Source: Streptomyces canus | GTDB lineage: Bacteria; Actinomycetota; Actinomycetes; Streptomycetales; Streptomycetaceae | Length of the DNA stretch: 64,000 bases | NCBI RefSeq assembly: GCF_030815415.1 | Contig: NZ_JAUSWW010000001.1 | Span: forward strand, 4,092,001-4,156,000 | Direction: 5' to 3' | In this document: positions 8,128 to 17,495 of the stretch, piece by piece | Layout: each line of letters starts with the position of its first letter | Position numbering within the stretch: position 1 is the stretch's first letter | The notes under the pieces: model-generated | What the model saw: only the letters and a program-made list of their open reading frames with translations | The model's database searches: none | Told to the model about the DNA's origin: nothing | Program-made: the position numbers and the translations under genes

Positions 8128-8508
8128 GTGCCGGCTGGAACGCTGTACCGCGGCCGGGAAGGAATGTGGTCCTGGGTGGCTCATCGAGTCACCGGCGTCC
8201 TCATCTTCTTCTTCCTGTTCGTTCACGTGCTGGACACCGCTCTCGTCCGTGTCTCCCCCGAGGACTACGACAGGGTCGTAGCCACTTACAAGACCCCGCT
8301 CGTCGCGTGTCTGGAGTACGGCCTCGTCGCCGCCATCCTCTTCCACGCGCTCAACGGCCTGCGCGTCATCGCCGTCGACTTCTGGTCGAAGGGCCCGCGC
8401 TACCAGAAGCAGATGCTCTGGACGGTCGTAGGCCTGTGGGTCGTGCTGATGATCGGGGCGATCTACCCCGTCCTCGGTCACGCCGCTCGTGAACTGTTCG
8501 GGAGCTGA
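8128..8508 (+). CDS. sdhC: Succinate dehydrogenase cytochrome b556 subunit
   Basis: This is the membrane anchor subunit of complex II, 126 aa, which binds haem b and quinone together with SdhD. The start is GTG at 8128, fixed by GGAGGG seven bases upstream. The open frame further upstream to 7990 is Pro/Gly-rich and not conserved-looking. Three membrane helices are visible: residues 17-37 (VTGVLIFFFLFVHVLDTAL), 58-80 and 98-118. The family motif S-x-x-H-R-x-T-G appears as SWVAHRVTG, and FHALNGLRVIAVD carries the likely haem-ligand His in helix 2. It is the first gene of sdhCDAB; sdhD follows after 5 nt. Confidence 0.95.
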   Translation: MPAGTLYRGREGMWSWVAHRVTGVLIFFFLFVHVLDTALVRVSPEDYDRVVATYKTPLVACLEYGLVAAILFHALNGLRVIAVDFWSKGPRYQKQMLWTVVGLWVVLMIGAIYPVLGHAARELFGS

Positions 8509-8513
8509 CGCGC

Positions 8514-8996
8514 ATGTCCATCACCGAGAAGACCGCGTCCGGTATCGGCCCCGTCGAGGGCGATTCCCTCTACGACGTCGACAACCCGGCCCCCCTCATC
8601 GAGGCCCCGCGCAAGCGCACCAAGAAGACCCCCAAGTCCACGCGGGGCAACTTCGAGATGGCCGCCTGGCTGTTCATGCGCCTGTCCGGCATCGTGCTGG
8701 TCGTCCTGGTCCTCGGCCACCTGCTGATCCAGCTGGTGCTCGACGGCGGCGTCTCCAAGATCGGCTTCGCCTTCGTGGCCGGCCGCTGGGCGTCCCCGTT
8801 CTGGCAGGTCTGGGACCTGCTGATGCTGTGGCTCGCGATGCTGCACGGCGCCAACGGCCTGCGCACGGTCATCAACGACTACGCGGAGCGCGCGAACACC
8901 CGGCTCTGGCTCAAGGGCCTGCTCTACACCGCCACGGTGTTCACCATCCTGCTGGGCACGCTGGTGATCTTCACCTTCGACCCGAACATCCGCTAG
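8514..8996 (+). CDS. sdhD: Succinate dehydrogenase membrane anchor subunit
   Basis: This 160-residue second membrane subunit starts MSITEKTASGIG with a long, charged cytoplasmic N-terminus (PRKRTKKTPKSTRGN). Three helices follow, near 51-77 (AAWLFMRLSGIVLVVLVLG), 97-120 (MLWLAMLHGANGLRTVIND) and 132-155. The LHGANGLR motif mirrors the FHALNGLR motif of SdhC and probably provides the second haem or quinone contact. The gene lies 5 nt after sdhC and 22 nt before sdhA, so it is certainly cotranscribed. Confidence 0.95.
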   Translation: MSITEKTASGIGPVEGDSLYDVDNPAPLIEAPRKRTKKTPKSTRGNFEMAAWLFMRLSGIVLVVLVLGHLLIQLVLDGGVSKIGFAFVAGRWASPFWQVWDLLMLWLAMLHGANGLRTVINDYAERANTRLWLKGLLYTATVFTILLGTLVIFTFDPNIR

Positions 8997-9018
8997 GCGC
9001 GGGGCTGAGGAATTCCTG

Positions 9019-10773
9019 ATGAAGATCCACAAGTACGACACCGTCATCGTCGGCGCGGGCGGCGCCGGCATGCGCGCCGCGATCGAGTCGACGAAGCGCA
9101 GCCGTACCGCCGTGCTCACCAAGCTCTACCCCACCCGCTCCCACACGGGCGCCGCGCAGGGCGGCATGGCCGCCGCGCTGGCCAACGTGGAGGAGGACAA
9201 CTGGGAGTGGCACACCTTCGACACGGTCAAGGGCGGTGACTACCTGGTCGACCAGGACGCCGCCGAGATCCTGGCGAAGGAGGCCATCGACGCCGTCCTC
9301 GACCTGGAGAAGATGGGCCTGCCGTTCAACCGGACGCCCGACGGGACGATCGACCAGCGCCGTTTCGGCGGTCACTCCCGCAACCACGGCGAGGCCCCGG
9401 TCCGCCGGTCCTGCTACGCCGCGGACCGCACCGGCCACATGATCCTCCAGACGCTGTACCAGAACTGCGTCAAGGAGGGCGTGGAGTTCTTCAACGAGTT
9501 CTACGTCCTGGACCAGCTGATCACCGAGGTCGACGGCGTCAAGCGGTCGGCGGGCGTCGTGGCGTACGAGCTCGCGACCGGTGAGATCCACGTCTTCCAG
9601 GCGAAGGCCGTGATCTACGCGTCCGGCGGCACCGGCAAGTTCTTCAAGGTGACGTCGAACGCGCACACGCTGACGGGCGACGGCCAGGCGGCGGTCTACC
9701 GCCGCGGTCTGCCGCTGGAGGACATGGAGTTCTTCCAGTTCCACCCGACCGGCATCTGGCGCATGGGCATCCTGCTGACGGAGGGCGCCCGCGGTGAGGG
9801 CGGCATCCTCCGCAACAAGGACGGCGAGCGCTTCATGGAGAAGTACGCGCCGGTCATGAAGGACCTCGCGTCCCGTGACGTCGTGTCCCGCTCCATCTAC
9901 ACGGAGATCCGTGAGGGCCGCGGCTGCGGTCCCGAGGGCGACCACGTCTACCTCGACCTCACGCACCTCCCGCCGGAGCAGCTGGACGCGAAGCTCCCGG
10001 ACATCACCGAGTTCGCCCGCACCTACCTGGGCATCGAGCCGTACACGGACCCGATCCCGATCCAGCCCACCGCGCACTACGCCATGGGCGGCATCCCGAC
10101 CAACGTCGAGGGTGAGGTCCTGTCGGACAACACCACGGTGGTCCCGGGCCTGTACGCGGCCGGCGAGGTGGCCTGTGTGTCGGTCCACGGCGCCAACCGG
10201 CTGGGCACGAACTCCCTCCTGGACATCAACGTGTTCGGCCGCCGGGCCGGTATCGCGGCGGCGGAGTACAGCCAGACGGCGGACTTCGTCGAGCTGCCGG
10301 AGGACCCGGCGTCGCTCGTGGTCGGGCAGGTCGAGCGGCTGCGCGCGTCGACGGGCACCGAGCGGGTGTCCGTGCTCCGGCGTGAGCTGCAGGAGACCAT
10401 GGACGCCAATGTCATGGTGTTCCGCACCGAGCAGACGATCAAGACGGCGGTCGAGAAGATCGCGGAGCTGCGCGAGCGCTACCTGAACGTCTCGATCCAG
10501 GACAAGGGCAAGCGGTTCAACACGGACCTGCTGGAGGCCATCGAGCTGGGCAACCTGCTCGACCTCGCCGAGGTCATGGCGGTGTCGGCCCTGGCGCGCA
10601 AGGAGTCCCGCGGCGGTCACTACCGCGAGGACTACCCGAACCGCGACGACGTCAACTTCATGCGCCACACCATGGCGTACCGCGAGGTGGGCGACGACGG
10701 CGTCGAGTCCATCCGTCTCGACTACAAGCCGGTCGTCCAGACCCGCTACCAGCCGATGGAGCGTAAGTACTGA
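9019..10773 (+). CDS. sdhA: Succinate dehydrogenase flavoprotein subunit
   Basis: At 584 aa this is the usual length. It oxidises succinate to fumarate in the citric acid cycle. The N-terminal dinucleotide fold reads VIVGAGGAGMRAAIE, and the covalent FAD site is the His in YPTRSHTGAAQGG near residue 42. The catalytic region includes HPTGI (about 241), GEGGILRN, and the Arg in SRDVVSRSIYTEIREGRG. QPTAHYAMGGIPTN and HGANRLGTNSLLDINVFGR complete the active site and FAD contacts. The C-terminus carries the typical SRGGHYREDYPNRDD motif. A GAGGAATT ribosome site precedes the ATG. Its stop overlaps the sdhB start (TGATG), implying translational coupling that keeps the soluble subunits 1:1. Confidence 0.98.
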   Translation: MKIHKYDTVIVGAGGAGMRAAIESTKRSRTAVLTKLYPTRSHTGAAQGGMAAALANVEEDNWEWHTFDTVKGGDYLVDQDAAEILAKEAIDAVLDLEKMGLPFNRTPDGTIDQRRFGGHSRNHGEAPVRRSCYAADRTGHMILQTLYQNCVKEGVEFFNEFYVLDQLITEVDGVKRSAGVVAYELATGEIHVFQAKAVIYASGGTGKFFKVTSNAHTLTGDGQAAVYRRGLPLEDMEFFQFHPTGIWRMGILLTEGARGEGGILRNKDGERFMEKYAPVMKDLASRDVVSRSIYTEIREGRGCGPEGDHVYLDLTHLPPEQLDAKLPDITEFARTYLGIEPYTDPIPIQPTAHYAMGGIPTNVEGEVLSDNTTVVPGLYAAGEVACVSVHGANRLGTNSLLDINVFGRRAGIAAAEYSQTADFVELPEDPASLVVGQVERLRASTGTERVSVLRRELQETMDANVMVFRTEQTIKTAVEKIAELRERYLNVSIQDKGKRFNTDLLEAIELGNLLDLAEVMAVSALARKESRGGHYREDYPNRDDVNFMRHTMAYREVGDDGVESIRLDYKPVVQTRYQPMERKY

Positions 10774-11552
10774 TGGCAACCCCGACCCTGGACAAGGCGG
10801 ACGCGGCCGGCGCACCCGAGCCCGGCTTCGCCGACTCTCCGTACATCACGGTCACCTTCCGCATCCGCCGCTTCAACTCCGAGGTCTCGGCGGAAGCGGT
10901 CTGGGAAGACTTCCAGCTGGAGATCGACCCGAAGGAACGTGTCCTCGACGCCCTGCACAAGATCAAGTGGGACCAGGACGGCTCGCTGACGTTCCGCCGC
11001 TCCTGTGCCCACGGCATCTGCGGCTCGGACGCGATGAGGATCAACGGCAAGAACCGTCTTGCCTGCAAGACCCTCATCAAGGACATCAACCCCGCGAAGC
11101 CGATCACGGTCGAGCCCATCAAGGGCCTGACGGTGCTCAAGGACCTCGTGGTCGACATGGAGCCGTTCTTCCAGGCGTACCGCGACGTCATGCCCTTCCT
11201 CATCACGAAGGACACGAACGAGCCGACGCGTGAGCGTCTCCAGACCGCCGAGGACCGCGAGCGCTTCGACGACACGACCAAGTGCATCCTGTGCGCGGCG
11301 TGCACGTCGTCCTGCCCGGTCTTCTGGAACGACGGCCAGTACTTCGGCCCGGCGGCCATCGTCAACGCCCACCGCTTCATCTTCGACTCGCGCGACGAGG
11401 CCGGGGAGCAGCGGCTGGAGATCCTCAACGACCGTGACGGTGTGTGGCGCTGCCGCACCACCTTCAACTGCACGGACGCCTGCCCGCGTGGCATCGAGGT
11501 CACGAAGGCGATCGCCGAGGTGAAGAAGGCGCTGATCACGCGCCGGTTCTGA
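10773..11552 (+). CDS. sdhB: Succinate dehydrogenase iron-sulfur subunit
   Basis: This 259-residue subunit passes electrons from FAD to quinone through three clusters. All ligands are present: the 2Fe-2S set in SCAHGICGSDAMRINGKNRLAC, the 4Fe-4S set in CILCAACTSSCP, and the 3Fe-4S set in CRTTFNCTDACPRGI, which also supplies the second 4Fe-4S Cys. The N-terminal extension (MATPTLDKADAAGAPEPGF) is somewhat longer than in E. coli, as is common in actinomycetes. The start codon overlaps the sdhA stop by one base. A strong hairpin 37 nt after the stop ends the operon. Confidence 0.98.
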   Translation: MATPTLDKADAAGAPEPGFADSPYITVTFRIRRFNSEVSAEAVWEDFQLEIDPKERVLDALHKIKWDQDGSLTFRRSCAHGICGSDAMRINGKNRLACKTLIKDINPAKPITVEPIKGLTVLKDLVVDMEPFFQAYRDVMPFLITKDTNEPTRERLQTAEDRERFDDTTKCILCAACTSSCPVFWNDGQYFGPAAIVNAHRFIFDSRDEAGEQRLEILNDRDGVWRCRTTFNCTDACPRGIEVTKAIAEVKKALITRRF

Positions 11553-11588
11553 GATCGATTCCGGTACGGCTTCTCGTACGGCTGTGAG

Positions 11589-11615
11589 GGCCCCGTTCCC
11601 GTTGGGAGCGGGGCC
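11589..11615 (+). terminator. Terminator of sdhCDAB
   Basis: GGCCCCGTTCCC pairs with GGGAGCGGGGCC across a GTT loop (one G-T pair), 37 nt after the sdhB stop, and is followed by TTCTG. Confidence 0.75.
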
Positions 11616-11720
11616 TTCTGGCGTGCGGACACCCGTTTGGGCGAACGTGATCGTTAAGGACATACCGGTGGTGGTCGGCCTACGATGATGCTCTCGACAC
11701 CAGCCCACGGGAGGCACGCG

Positions 11721-12329
11721 ATGTCCGCAGCATCCGTCGAGCGGCCCCGTGACGACCGTCCGCTGATCTCGGCGGCCAACCGGCTCATGGACCGCAATCC
11801 GGGGTACCGCGTCGAGATCATCGGAGGATTGATCGTCGTGTCGCCGCCCCCCAACGGTGCTCATGCCCGCGCTCTGTCCCGGTTGAGGCGCCCCTTTGTC
11901 GCCGCCGGACTGGACGGTGACGAAACCGAGGTCCTCGAAGGAGTGGGGCTCTGGCTCCCGGCTGGCGCCGAAGACTATGCGATCCCCGATCTCGTTGTCG
12001 TCGACGCAGATTTCGAGGATCACCTGGTCGAGAACAACTGCTACGACCCGATCGCATTCCGTTTCGTCCTGGAGGTGACTTCCAGCAACTACCAGAACGA
12101 TCTGCGCGCCAAGGTCACTGCCTATGCCCAGGCGAAGATCCCGGTCTACGTCATCGTCGACCGCGAACATCAGCGCCTCCATGTCCTCACCGACCCTACT
12201 GAGGACACGTACGAGACGCACCGCGTCCACGCCCCCGGCGAGATCGTCGCCCTCCCCGGCTCCATCGGCGCGAAGGTCACCCTCGACGTGACGGAGATCC
12301 TGAAGGCAGGCCAGCCGAAGAGCGGCTGA
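11721..12329 (+). CDS. Uma2 family (DUF820) PD-(D/E)XK nuclease-like protein
   Basis: The ATG at 11721 follows GGGAGG at proper distance and gives 202 residues. The product has the Uma2 layout. An N-terminal helix is followed by YRVEIIGGLIVVSPPPNGAHA, where the Glu corresponds to the first active-site acid. Next come AIPDLVVVDADFEDH, with the conserved PDL Asp, and FVLEVTSSNYQNDLRAKVTAYAQAKIPVYVIVDRE, which gives the E-V...K pair. All nuclease residues therefore look intact. Such genes are widespread and numerous in Streptomyces and cyanobacteria. Their biological role is unknown, and DNA cleavage is inferred from the fold only. It is monocistronic, downstream of the sdh terminator. Confidence 0.85.
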   Translation: MSAASVERPRDDRPLISAANRLMDRNPGYRVEIIGGLIVVSPPPNGAHARALSRLRRPFVAAGLDGDETEVLEGVGLWLPAGAEDYAIPDLVVVDADFEDHLVENNCYDPIAFRFVLEVTSSNYQNDLRAKVTAYAQAKIPVYVIVDREHQRLHVLTDPTEDTYETHRVHAPGEIVALPGSIGAKVTLDVTEILKAGQPKSG

Positions 12330-12390
12330 GATCCAGCCAACTCCCCTGTGACACCTGGGACTTGTGCGACGCCGGTTGCACACTGGCCCC

Positions 12391-13164
12391 ATGCCCTTCC
12401 TGAAGAAAGCCGCCGCCTCCCTCTCCGCCGCGGCGGCCGTACTGATCGCGCTCCCCGCCTCCTCCTCGGCGGCCCCCACCCCGCACGGCACCCTCGCCCG
12501 GGAGAGCTTCGACCGTCTCCCCCTGGGCCCGGTGACGAAGGGCCACGGCTGGACCGCCGACACCGCCGACGGCACCCTGACGGTCGCCCCCAGCAGCACG
12601 GGCCACGGCCGTGAACTCCGGATCCACACCGAGGGCAACGGCCGCGCCTTCCTCGTCTTCCCCGACCTGACCGCCCCCGGCAACAGCTACTGGGCCCGTC
12701 TGCGCGTCCGGGTGGACGCCTTCCCGACGGCCCCGGACTGGGCGCACTGGACGATCGCCGAGGCGTCCGGATCCGACTCCCCCACACTCGTCCGGCCCCT
12801 GGGCGGGCAGTACGCCCCCACCGACCGGGGCAACTTCTGGGGCGTCGGCTCCGACCTCGGCCCCACCGGCGACTGGACGTCGTGGAAGACCTCCGCACCG
12901 GCGGTGGGCGGTGCGTGGCAGTGCGTCGAGTTCCATCTGGACGCGACGGACAACCGGGTCACGGTCTACTTCGACGGCGTCGAGCAGTCCGACCTGACCG
13001 TGTCCACGAAGGAACACGGCGGCACCACCGACGACTTCGAGTTCCCGGCTTTCGACAAGCTGAAGCTCGGCTGGCAGCTGTACCAGGCCGACCCGACCCC
13101 GTCCTCGTACGACATCCGTCTCGACGACATCGCCGTGACCACGCGTCGGACGGACGGCTGCTGA
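12391..13164 (+). CDS. Secreted beta-sandwich protein, Cip1/polysaccharide-lyase-like
   Basis: This 257-residue exported protein has a Sec signal peptide: basic KK at positions 5-6, a hydrophobic Ala/Leu core, and a cleavage site near SSSAAPTPHG. The mature part is a lectin or lyase-like beta-sandwich with many aromatic and Asp/Gly turns, for example SFDRLPLGPVTKGHGWT, YWARLRVRVDAFPTAPDWAHW and VEFHLDATDNRVTVYFDGVE, ending in SYDIRLDDIAV. This order resembles the Cip1-like core seen in fungal and Streptomyces biomass-associated proteins. I have no catalytic assignment. The upstream gap shows no clear ribosome site (CTGGCCCC before ATG), so the mRNA may be nearly leaderless. Confidence 0.6.
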   Translation: MPFLKKAAASLSAAAAVLIALPASSSAAPTPHGTLARESFDRLPLGPVTKGHGWTADTADGTLTVAPSSTGHGRELRIHTEGNGRAFLVFPDLTAPGNSYWARLRVRVDAFPTAPDWAHWTIAEASGSDSPTLVRPLGGQYAPTDRGNFWGVGSDLGPTGDWTSWKTSAPAVGGAWQCVEFHLDATDNRVTVYFDGVEQSDLTVSTKEHGGTTDDFEFPAFDKLKLGWQLYQADPTPSSYDIRLDDIAVTTRRTDGC

Positions 13165-13283
13165 GCCTGCGGCGGTGCCTTCGGCAGGCGAGTTGGCCAG
13201 GTCTGCGCGACTGTGATCCACTGCCCTCGCCATGTACACAGCAGCCTCTGGGGAGGGGCTGCCGGGAGGGGGAGGGTGCGCCG

Positions 13284-14564
13284 ATGCGTGCCGCCGGGGA
13301 ACAGACAGTCCAGCCGTGCCCGCAGTGCGGGGTGGAGATCCGTGCCGACCGCCGGTTCACCGTGTGGTGCGCGGCCTGTGACTGGAACGTGGATCCGCAG
13401 GGGGCGGACGAGGAGAAGGGTGGGCTGGGGCGGCTGCGCCGCCGGCTGGCGCAGCGCCACGGTGAGCGGCTGGTCACCGAGCTGAGCACCGGGGACGAGC
13501 GGCACTGGAACGGACGTACGGCGGCAGGGATGCTGGCCTATGCGATCGCGCTCACGGTGCACGCGGTGACCGCCGCGCTGGCCGGGGGCGGCATCTGGTT
13601 CCTGGTCGGTGGCTGGGGCGGCATCGGCATGGTGCCCGGTCTGCTCCTGCTGGCGCTGGCCTGGACGCTCCGGCCACGTCTGAACCGACTGCCCGGTCAC
13701 GCCCGCGTCCTGGCCCGGGACGACGCGCCCGAACTGTATGCGCTGATCGACGAAGTCGCCGCCCTGCCGGGCACCCGGAGCGTGGACATCGTCGTCGTCG
13801 ACGCACAGGCCAACGCGAGCGTGACGCATCTCGGTCTGCGTCGTCGGATGCTGACGCTGGGGCTGCCGTTGTGGGAGGTCCTGACCCCACAGCAGCGGAT
13901 CGCTCTCCTGGGCCATGAACTCGGCCACTTCACCCACGGGGACACCCGGCACGGGATGGTCGTGGGAACGGCGTACAGGTCGCTGACGACATGGCACTAC
14001 TACCTGTCGCCCATCCAGGAGCCGACGTTGGTGGAAGCGCTCGTCAACCTGCTGTACGTCGTGCCTCGCGCGCTCATCGGGGGCCTCGTGCTGCTCCTCG
14101 ACCTGCTGACCTCCAGCTCCGCCCGCCGCAGTGAGTACCTCGCCGACGCCGCGGCCGCCCGCGCCGGGTCCACCGAGGCCGCGGTCGGGCTGATGGATCG
14201 CCTCCATGTCACCGAGTCGGTGGAGACGACGCTGTATCGCGAGGCCAACGGCAGGCGTATGCGCGGGTCGGGCCGGACCACCTCGGCGGACGCCGAGGGG
14301 TTGTGGGAGGCGCTGACCCGTCACATGGACTCGGTCCCCGAGTCGGAAGTCGAACGCCAGCGCCGCGCGGGCGCCCGCCGCGGCCACAGCGTCGACGCGA
14401 CGCACCCGCCGACGCATCTGCGACGCCGCCTGCTGCTCGACAGCCCGCCCCTGCCCGCCTCGGTGAAGGCCGACGCCGAACGGGCCCGCCGCATCGCCGC
14501 CGAACTCTCGGGACCGCGGGCGGAGGTGGCGCGGGAACTCGTCAGGGACGGTATCGACGCGTGA
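13284..14564 (+). CDS. M48 family membrane metalloprotease with N-terminal zinc ribbon
   Basis: This is a 426-residue protein. Residues 12-37 carry two CxxC pairs (CPQCGVEIRADRRFTVWCAACDW), a rubredoxin-like zinc ribbon. Two hydrophobic segments near 85-125 (AIALTVHAVTAALAGGGIWFLV and GMVPGLLLLALAWTL) anchor it in the membrane. The peptidase motif HELGHFTHGDTRHG is near residue 211. The third zinc ligand is probably the Glu in SSARRSEYLADAAAARAGS, following another hydrophobic stretch. This is the HtpX/STE24 pattern. C-terminal THPPTHLRRRLL is also typical. GGAGGG precedes the ATG at 13284, deciding the start. The gene ends 9 nt from the convergent DUF4132 locus. Confidence 0.85.
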   Translation: MRAAGEQTVQPCPQCGVEIRADRRFTVWCAACDWNVDPQGADEEKGGLGRLRRRLAQRHGERLVTELSTGDERHWNGRTAAGMLAYAIALTVHAVTAALAGGGIWFLVGGWGGIGMVPGLLLLALAWTLRPRLNRLPGHARVLARDDAPELYALIDEVAALPGTRSVDIVVVDAQANASVTHLGLRRRMLTLGLPLWEVLTPQQRIALLGHELGHFTHGDTRHGMVVGTAYRSLTTWHYYLSPIQEPTLVEALVNLLYVVPRALIGGLVLLLDLLTSSSARRSEYLADAAAARAGSTEAAVGLMDRLHVTESVETTLYREANGRRMRGSGRTTSADAEGLWEALTRHMDSVPESEVERQRRAGARRGHSVDATHPPTHLRRRLLLDSPPLPASVKADAERARRIAAELSGPRAEVARELVRDGIDA

Positions 14565-14573
14565 AGGCCCGCA

Positions 14574-17062
14574 CTACAGCTGGCTCAGGATCGTCGGGTC
14601 CGTGATCTTCGTGTCCGCCGCCAGCATCATCGCCTTGCTCAGGATGACCGCCAGCATGCGATCTCCCTCGTAAGGGAGGTAACCCGCCTGCTGGGCCGCC
14701 GCGTTGGACTTCGGGACGATGCAGAGGTATTGGTCGTTCGGGGTGCGGAGGATGTTGCCCGAGCCGAGGTGGATCTTGTACGTGTGGCGGTTGCCCTTCA
14801 CGTGCAGGAAGCGGCCCTCCAGGGTGCAGCGGTCGGCGATGGCCAGGCGAGGTATCAGGCGGTCCAGGAGGATGCGTCGTGTCTGCGCGCTCTGGCCCAG
14901 CTCGCCGAAGCCGTACGACGTCCAGTACTCCTGGAAGCGGCCGTCGGGGCCGCCGTCCTGCCAGGTGGGGTCGTTGCCGACGCTGGCCACGCCGACGAAC
15001 AGGTCGACGTCGCGCAGGACTTCGGACAGGACGAGAGGGGGGATCGAGTCCAGGGGCAGAGCCTCGACCGGGTCCTGGCCGTCGCGCAGCCACATGCGGT
15101 ACTCGCCGCCGCAGCAGTGCGCCGAGTTCTCCGGGGCGTCGATCGGGTAGAAGCGGACCTGGTCGGTGCGCAGGCGCAGGAAGCTGCCGGACTCGGTGAT
15201 GTCCTGGTAGTGCTCGCCGCCGTCGCCCTCGATCCAGTACTCGGCGCGCAGACCCCACTGGGGCAGCTCGCGGACGGCCGGCGGCGCCTCGTCGTCGACG
15301 CTGAGGCGGAGCTTGTTGCGCCAGCCGCGGACCCCCGCCAAGGAGTGGAACTGGTGCTGGCGCAGGAAGTGCGCGGCGAAGCGGTTGGAGTAGGTGCCCG
15401 TCGCGCGTTCGGCGTCCGTCAGCAGGTACACCTCGCGGTGGGCCTGCTTGAACGGCTGGGTGATGCCGTGCCGTTCCAGCCAGTCGCGCCAGGCGACGAT
15501 CTCGGCGGGTTCGTGGTCCACCGGGTGCCAGAGGGATACCTCGGTGCCGCTGTCCACCGGGTCGTCCGTGAGTGTGCGCAGGGCGCCCTCGGCGTAGCCC
15601 ACCGTCCTGCCGTCCACCTTCCACAGGAGGCGGCGGCGAGGGTGCCCACCAGCGGGTGGTCGAGGCAGCGCTCGCGCCAGGCGGCGTAGGGCCAGGTGCG
15701 GCGGGCCAGGAACTGGCGGTCCAGGCGCTCGCTCTGGGCCGAGAGCATCTTGTCGATGTCCTTGACGGCCGCCTTGAGGTCCTTGAGGTCGTCGGCGTGG
15801 TCCCGGCGGACGGCGGCCGGCACGCTCCTGACGGCCTTGCCGGTCGCGTTGCGCCAACTCAGCACCGCCTTGGTGCCGTGGACCTCGACCAGGCCCGTGA
15901 CGTCCCCGAGCCGGTGCTCGGCCCGTCCCACCTCCGTCAGTCCGTAGGCGGGGACCGCCAGTTCCTCGATCTCCTCGCGGCTGAGGCCCCTCGCCTCGGC
16001 CCGCGCGTCCAGGGCCCCGTCGAGCAGCTTGAGCGTGCCCTTGAAGGTGACGCGGGTGGCGAGCCGGGCCAGTTCGGCGAGGGCGGTCTCGCTGTCGATG
16101 CGGGCGAGGGCGGTGACGCCGGCGTTGGCGACCTTGGGGTTGCGCGGGCCGAGCCCGGGGACCTTGCGCAGGGAGGTCTCCACGAGGGCGCCGAGGGTGC
16201 GGGCGGTCTCGGGGTGCGGCGGCAGGAAGGACAGGAGCCAGGCCAGGCCGCGCAGGGCATCGGCGTTGAACGGGTCGAAGGTCGCGTTGGGGTCGGCGCT
16301 CCACCCCCGGTTGAGGAGCGGGCGGGTGCGGGGACGGCCCACCAGTCGCAGCCAGGGCACCAGTCGCGAGCGCGCCTCCTCCGGGCCGACGGCCTCGATC
16401 AGCGCCCGCCCGGCCTTCTCCCACTTCGCGGAGGGGCGGGCGGCGTTGGCGGTGGCGGCGTGGGCCAGCAACTGCTCCCAGGCTGGGGCGAGTTCGGGCA
16501 GCTCAGCCAGGGCCAGGTCCGCCCACGCCTCACCGGGGTTCACGACGGGGCGATTGAGCCGCGCAGCCAAGGGCCCCAGCTTCGCCTTGCCGTTCCACAG
16601 CGTCAGGTGGGTGCGGCGGACCACGGCGACGAACTCGCCGGGCAGCTCCCGGCCGTCCGCCAGTTCCAGTTCGGCCAGCCGGATCAGCTGCTCGCACTCG
16701 TAGTGCACGTCCTGTTCGGCCGACAGGCTCAGCAGCGCGGCCCGGGTGTCGAGGGACTTGTCCTCGGCCGGCATCCGCACGTCCCCGAGATTGCCGAGCA
16801 GGGCGACGATGCTGCGCCGCGCGCCCGTGCCGGGCTCCAGCGCGTGGTACCGGGCGGCGAGGACATGCACCAGCCGTCCCTGGAACCGTTCGTCGGCGCC
16901 CCGCACGGCGTCGATCACCTTGCGGTGCTCCCAGCCCCAGTGGTCGTCGACCATCTCGGCGAGCGCCAGCAGTTCCGGCACCAGGCGATCCGCGTCCTCG
17001 GCACTGATCAGGGCGAGGATCTCCCGGACCAGCCGGGCGTACTCGGCGGGCGACTCGATCAT
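14574..17062 (-). pseudogene. DUF4132 protein split by a frameshift near 15635
   Basis: Two adjoining frames together encode one roughly 830-residue DUF4132 protein. The upstream part (17062 to about 15640) begins MIESPAEYARLVREIL and contains an alpha-solenoid with PNATFDPFNADALRGLAWLL. It reaches DHPLVGTLA and then turns to nonsense (AASCGRWTAGRW). In another frame the sequence continues RRLLWKVDGRTVGYAEGAL and runs to the genuine C-terminus (TKITDPTILSQL) at 14574. Adding one base within the GCCGCCGCC tract near 15630-15640 would restore GTLARRLLWKVDG, the family's conserved join. The gene is either broken, decoded by frameshifting, or affected by a sequencing error. Its start overlaps the upstream gene's stop (TGATG). 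Function of the family is unknown. Confidence 0.8.
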
Positions 17063-17454
17063 CAGCCACCCACCAGTGCGACGAGCTTCAGGAACGTGAC
17101 CTCCGTGCCGAGCACCAGCTCGATCTCCTCGTCGAGCTCGGTGACCTGGCGGTCGCCGACCAGCACCAGGAACCCGTTCCCGGCGAACGCCTTCAGCGCC
17201 AGCTCGGACTGCTTCTCGGGGTCTATCCGACGGGGCGTGCGCAGGGCGTAGCCGTTCAGCACGCGCTCCGTGTCCTCGGGCTGGACCAGGCCCTGGAAGA
17301 CCTCCGGCGTACGGGCGTTGTACTCGGCGACCTCCTGGAAGACCCGGCGCCGGATCAACTCCCGCACACTGAGCCGCTCCTCGGCGATCTCCAGGCCCCA
17401 GCCGTCGCTACGGCTCCCGCTCGTCGTCTCGTCGACGAACATCACGATTCCCAT
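17062..17454 (-). CDS. Conserved hypothetical partner of the DUF4132 gene (130 aa)
   Basis: The ATG at 17454 gives MGIVMFVDETTSGSRSDGW; a second ATG four codons in is also possible, and no strong ribosome site distinguishes them. The protein is mixed alpha/beta. It has RLSVRELIRRRVFQEVAEYNAR in the N-terminal half and a C-terminal segment LVLVGDRQVTELDEEIELVLGTEVTFLKLVALVGG that looks like a ubiquitin-like or beta-grasp strand pattern. Similar short proteins commonly sit directly before DUF4132 genes in Streptomyces, as far as I recall. The one-base stop/start overlap with that gene implies coupled translation and a shared function, which is unknown. Confidence 0.7.
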   Translation of the reverse strand: MGIVMFVDETTSGSRSDGWGLEIAEERLSVRELIRRRVFQEVAEYNARTPEVFQGLVQPEDTERVLNGYALRTPRRIDPEKQSELALKAFAGNGFLVLVGDRQVTELDEEIELVLGTEVTFLKLVALVGG

Positions 17455-17495
17455 GCCGCCGACAGTACGACCCGCCACTGACAACGGGCCCGGCG

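Noticed and set aside
8971..10815. 614-codon open frame on the minus strand
   Set aside because: It is the exact antisense shadow of sdhA, which has every expected active-site motif.
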